This document shows positions 61,383 through 64,000 of a stretch of DNA of 64,000 nucleotides, piece after piece (within the stretch, counting starts at the first letter, position 1; each line of letters starts with the position of its first letter). The notes under the pieces are model-generated. The model had not been told where the DNA came from, made no database searches, and worked only from the letters and a program-made list of their open reading frames with translations. This DNA is from Oceanobacillus sp. HTM 045 (lineage in GTDB: Bacteria > Pseudomonadota > Alphaproteobacteria > Rhodobacterales > Rhodobacteraceae), in assembly GCA_009733745.1 (NCBI GenBank), contig WNWL01000005.1:372001-436000 (forward strand). The letters are read 5' to 3'. The position numbers and the translations under genes are program-made.

Positions 61383-61846
61383 GCCACCACCCGGAAGCCG
61401 ATGAAGAACTCCCGCTCCTTGGGGAAGCGCAGCACGGCCAGCCCGGTCGCCGCCGCTATCGCGTCCGCCGCCGCGCCGATCCCCTCCGGCGTCTCGGTGG
61501 CGAGCACGAACCACATGTTGAGCCGGTGCGTGCGGGCATAGTTGTGCGCGACCTCCGGGAAGGCGTTGACCGTCTCCGTCACCTCCCCGAACCGGTCCTC
61601 CGGCACGGCCATGGCGCAGAGGCAGAAGGCCCCGCCCAGCGCCTCGGCGTCGTAGAATGGGCCGAAGCGGGTGATGGTGCGCTCCTCCAGCATCGCGCCG
61701 AGCCGCGCGATCAGCTCCGCCTCGCCGATCCCCAGCCGCGCCGCGGCGGCGGCATAGGGGCGGGGCTCCAGCGGGAAGCCCTCCTGCAGCGCGTTGACGA
61801 TCCGGCGGTCGGTGTCATCCAGATCGGTCTCGTCCGGCCCGCTCAT
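61379..61846 (-). CDS. nirG: Siroheme decarboxylase subunit NirG (Lrp/AsnC-like)
   Basis: The 155-residue protein opens DDTDRRIVNALQEGFPLEPRPY and carries TRFGPFYDAEALGGAFCLCAMAV (given as two parts: TRFGPFYDAEALGG, FCLCAMAV) and VAHNYARTHRLNMWFVLATE, the NirD/G-type signature with His in HNY. It overlaps nirDL and nirH by four bases each, so the subunits are translationally coupled. Confidence 0.88.
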   Translation of the reverse strand: MSGPDETDLDDTDRRIVNALQEGFPLEPRPYAAAAARLGIGEAELIARLGAMLEERTITRFGPFYDAEALGGAFCLCAMAVPEDRFGEVTETVNAFPEVAHNYARTHRLNMWFVLATETPEGIGAAADAIAAATGLAVLRFPKEREFFIGFRVVA

Positions 61847-62820
61847 GCCACCGCCCCCAGCACCGCGCCGCGCTGCTTGAAGCACCGCCGGCTGAACAGA
61901 ACCTCGCGCGGCACGTCGGCCAGCCCGGCGGCCTCCGCCGCGCGGCCGAGCGCGGCCAGCGTCTCGCCGCGGCTCCGCCCGTGGATCATGCAATAGAGAG
62001 GGAAGCGCCAGCGCCCCGGCACGGTCACGCGCCGATAGCAGAGCGTCACCTCCCCCTGCCGCGCCAGTGCCTCGCCGGCGCGGTCCACCTCGGCCTCGGG
62101 CAGGTCCCAGACCACCATCGCGTTGGCGCGGTAGCCGATCTCGCGGTGCTTCACGATCACCCCGACCCGCGGCAGGATGCCCGCCGCCACCAGCGCGCGG
62201 ACGCGGGCAATCACCCCCGCCTCGTCCCGCCCCAGCCGCGCCGCCATCAGCGCGAAGGGGCGCGGGGCGATCTCCAGCCCCTCCGTCAGCGCGGCGATCA
62301 GCGCCCTGTCGCCCGGCTCCAGCGCCGCCACGTCGCAGGCGCGCGAGGCCACGGGCCGCGCCCGCGAGCCGTTCAGCCGGAAGCCGAGGTCGATGTGGTA
62401 GGCCCGGACCAGCCGCAGGTCGAGCGGCGCCAGCCCGGTCTGCCGCGCCACCTCGACCAGCCCGAATTCCACCGCCGCCCGGTCCCGCCCGGTGACGACG
62501 AACCAGAGGTTCAGCGCGTGCTCGCGCTCGTAATTGTGGTTCACGCCGGGAATGGCGCTGATCCGCGCCGCGACCTCCTCCAGCCGCTCCCCGGGCGCGG
62601 CAACCGCGGCGAGCGTGCTGGCCCCCACCGTGTTCGGGCGGCAGACCGCGCCGATCCGCCCGATCCGGCCCGCCGCCGCGTGGGAGCGGTAGCGGCGGAT
62701 CACCTCGTCCTCGCTCGTCCCCTCCTTCGCGGCAATGGCAAGAAAGGGCCGCGGCTCCAGGGGGAGACCGCGTTGCCAGTTGTCGAGGAGGAACAGGTCG
62801 AGCCGGTCGAGCGCATCCAT
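61843..62820 (-). CDS. nirDL: Fused siroheme decarboxylase NirD-NirL
   Basis: The 325-residue protein is two Lrp/AsnC-like units in line. Residues 1 to about 150 are NirD-like (LDNWQRGLPLEPRPF, RIGAVCRPNTVGAST, VNHNYEREHALNLWFVVTG). The rest is NirL-like (LIAALTEGLEIAPRPF, GVIVKHREIGYRANAMVVWDL, FPLYCMIHG, FSRRCFKQRGA). Such NirDL fusions are known in nirS denitrifiers and decarboxylate siroheme. Confidence 0.92.
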   Translation of the reverse strand: MDALDRLDLFLLDNWQRGLPLEPRPFLAIAAKEGTSEDEVIRRYRSHAAAGRIGRIGAVCRPNTVGASTLAAVAAPGERLEEVAARISAIPGVNHNYEREHALNLWFVVTGRDRAAVEFGLVEVARQTGLAPLDLRLVRAYHIDLGFRLNGSRARPVASRACDVAALEPGDRALIAALTEGLEIAPRPFALMAARLGRDEAGVIARVRALVAAGILPRVGVIVKHREIGYRANAMVVWDLPEAEVDRAGEALARQGEVTLCYRRVTVPGRWRFPLYCMIHGRSRGETLAALGRAAEAAGLADVPREVLFSRRCFKQRGAVLGAVA

Positions 62821-62822
62821 GG

Positions 62823-63989
62823 TCAGAGCCCCGTCCGGTGCGCGCGCGCGGTGAAGAAGATGCCGGAAGGCGTCTCGGCCGCGATCTCGCCCAGCTTCTC
62901 GAAGGTCGCCGCGTCGTAGATGTCCACCCGGTCGGCGTCGCGCACCGAGACCCAGACCTCGTGCCCGCGCGGGGTGAACTCCATGTGCAGCACCGCCGGG
63001 CCGGGGGTCAGCGTGTGCACGATCTCGCCGGAGAGCGTGTCGATCACCTGCACCGTGTCGTTCCGCGGGTGGGCGAAGTTGACCCAGACCTGCCGCCCGC
63101 CGGGCCGCGCCACGGCGAAGACCGGCTGGCCATGCGTGGCGGTGCGACCCGCCTCCTCCAGTGTCACGGCATCGACCCAGAGCACCTCGTGCCGCCCCAC
63201 CGCGGGCAGGGCGAACCGGCCCGCGGCCAGCGCCCAGCCCTCCAGGTGGGGCATCTTGTAGACCGGCAGCGGCTCCTCGCCGCGCCCATAGCCGTCGAGG
63301 ATGCGCCGCGGCGCGGGACGCTCCTGCCAGAGGTCCAGCGCTGTCAGCCCGTCCTCGCCGAACAGGCCCGCGATGTAGAGCCGCCCGTCGCCGGTGATCA
63401 GCCCGTCATAGGGGTTCGCGCCGATCCCGCCGATGCGCGTTACCACGGGCGCGCCCTCGCCGGAAAAATCCGCGATCCATGTCTCGCCCGCGTCCCACAG
63501 GGTGAAGACGAACCGCCGCCCCGGCGCGTCCACGAGGCCCACGGTCTTGGAGAGCCCGCCGTCCCACTCGGCGGGAATGTCCGCGACGGGTTCCAGCGTC
63601 CCGGCGTCGAATACCCGCACGCCGCCCGGCTCGTAGTTGGAGACCGCGACCAGCAGCCCGTCGTCCGAGATCGCCCCGCCGATCGAGTTCCCCGCCTGCA
63701 CGATCCGCGCGGCGATGGTCCCGGTCAGCAGGTCGAGCTTGGTCAGCCCGCCGTCGCGACCGAAGACATAGGCATAGCGCTGGTCGGGCGAGAACACGGC
63801 GGAGGCGTGGGAAAGATCGCCCAGCCCCTCCACCCGGACGATGGCCGCCCGCTCGGTCGTGTCCACGATCAGCACCGAGCCGGTGGTCCGCTCGATGACG
63901 ATGCCGAGGTCGCCGGTGCCGCGCAGGTCGTCCGCCGGGGCGGCAACGGGAAGCACCGCGATCAGCAGCGCGGCGAGGGCACGTCTCAT
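62823..63989 (-). CDS. nirF: Heme d1 biosynthesis protein NirF
   Basis: NirF is a periplasmic d1-type propeller protein that acts in heme d1 assembly. The 388-residue protein has a signal peptide (RRALAALLIAVLPVAAPA) without a lipobox Cys, and repeated blades including LSHASAVFSPDQRYAYVFGRDG (part: FSPDQRYAYVFGRDG), ISDDGLLVAVSNYEPGG, YKMPHLEGWAL and LHMEFTPRGHEVWVSVRD. GGAGAGAAG is just before ATG 63989. It is the first gene of the part of the operon visible here. Confidence 0.92.
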   Translation of the reverse strand: MRRALAALLIAVLPVAAPADDLRGTGDLGIVIERTTGSVLIVDTTERAAIVRVEGLGDLSHASAVFSPDQRYAYVFGRDGGLTKLDLLTGTIAARIVQAGNSIGGAISDDGLLVAVSNYEPGGVRVFDAGTLEPVADIPAEWDGGLSKTVGLVDAPGRRFVFTLWDAGETWIADFSGEGAPVVTRIGGIGANPYDGLITGDGRLYIAGLFGEDGLTALDLWQERPAPRRILDGYGRGEEPLPVYKMPHLEGWALAAGRFALPAVGRHEVLWVDAVTLEEAGRTATHGQPVFAVARPGGRQVWVNFAHPRNDTVQVIDTLSGEIVHTLTPGPAVLHMEFTPRGHEVWVSVRDADRVDIYDAATFEKLGEIAAETPSGIFFTARAHRTGL

Positions 63990-64000
63990 GGCTTCTCTCC

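Noticed and set aside
1-64000. CRISPR arrays, insertion sequences, prophage or integrative elements
   Set aside because: No spaced direct repeats, transposase, integrase or phage genes are visible; the tRNA-Gly is not followed by an attachment-like duplication that I can see.

Overview
The window is very GC-rich, densely coded DNA with short intergenic gaps and frequent 4-bp ATGA overlaps. Gene content points to an alphaproteobacterium, most likely a marine Rhodobacteraceae (roseobacter-type) member: a lysC-ptsP pair, a phoR...pstB-phoU-phoB block, DUF599 and DUF1178 genes, several ABC importers for organic osmolytes, an MttB-superfamily methyltransferase, and a nirS-type (cytochrome cd1) denitrification cluster. 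I see no insertion sequence, prophage, CRISPR array or rRNA. The chromosome enters and leaves the window in mid-operon; the first gene is cut at its 3' end.

Region 1 (1-16.9 kb, housekeeping). A CaiB-type CoA-transferase (partial), two tandem secreted trypsin-like proteases, a GNAT acetyltransferase, a DUF599 membrane protein, ptsP, lysC, a HisA-like protein lacking the usual first catalytic Asp, and a DUF1178 protein. Then phoR, pstB, phoU and phoB, with a Pho box but no pstS/pstC/pstA. Next come a DUF255 thioredoxin-domain protein, two small envelope proteins and tRNA-Gly(CCC).

Region 2 (17-31 kb, a LysR-linked catabolic island). It holds an aldehyde dehydrogenase divergent from citF plus a fused class I fumarase-type hydratase, a LysR regulator, an SDR, a complete branched-chain-type ABC importer (livJHMGF order), a second SDR and a HisD-family dehydrogenase resembling sulfopropanediol dehydrogenase HpsN. 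The promoter regions at 18.6 kb and 28.6 kb share short sequence elements, suggesting one regulon.

Region 3 (31-41.5 kb, methylated-amine island). It holds a TmoXWV/ProXVW-like importer, a covalent-flavin dehydrogenase with a GcvT-type folate domain, a divergent MttB-superfamily methyltransferase, a LysR regulator and a DegT-type aminotransferase. A phytanoyl-CoA-dioxygenase-like protein, GlxA and HxlR regulators, a quinone-reductase-like flavoprotein and a GST follow, to 45.5 kb.

Region 4 (45.6-56.7 kb, one long plus-strand operon). A GlxA-type activator precedes a quaternary-amine importer (permease, ATPase, permease, binding protein). It is followed by a nitrilase-family amidase, acyl-CoA dehydrogenase, acyl-CoA ligase, divergent crotonase, hot-dog thioesterase and an MmgE/PrpD protein. 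The set looks like uptake plus CoA-dependent side-chain oxidation of a betaine-like substrate, and I cannot match the whole to a described pathway.

Region 5 (56.9-64 kb). An FNR/NnrR-type site precedes nnrS, which converges on the heme d1 operon nirF-nirDL-nirG-nirH-nirJ-nirN. nirS itself is presumably just beyond the right edge.
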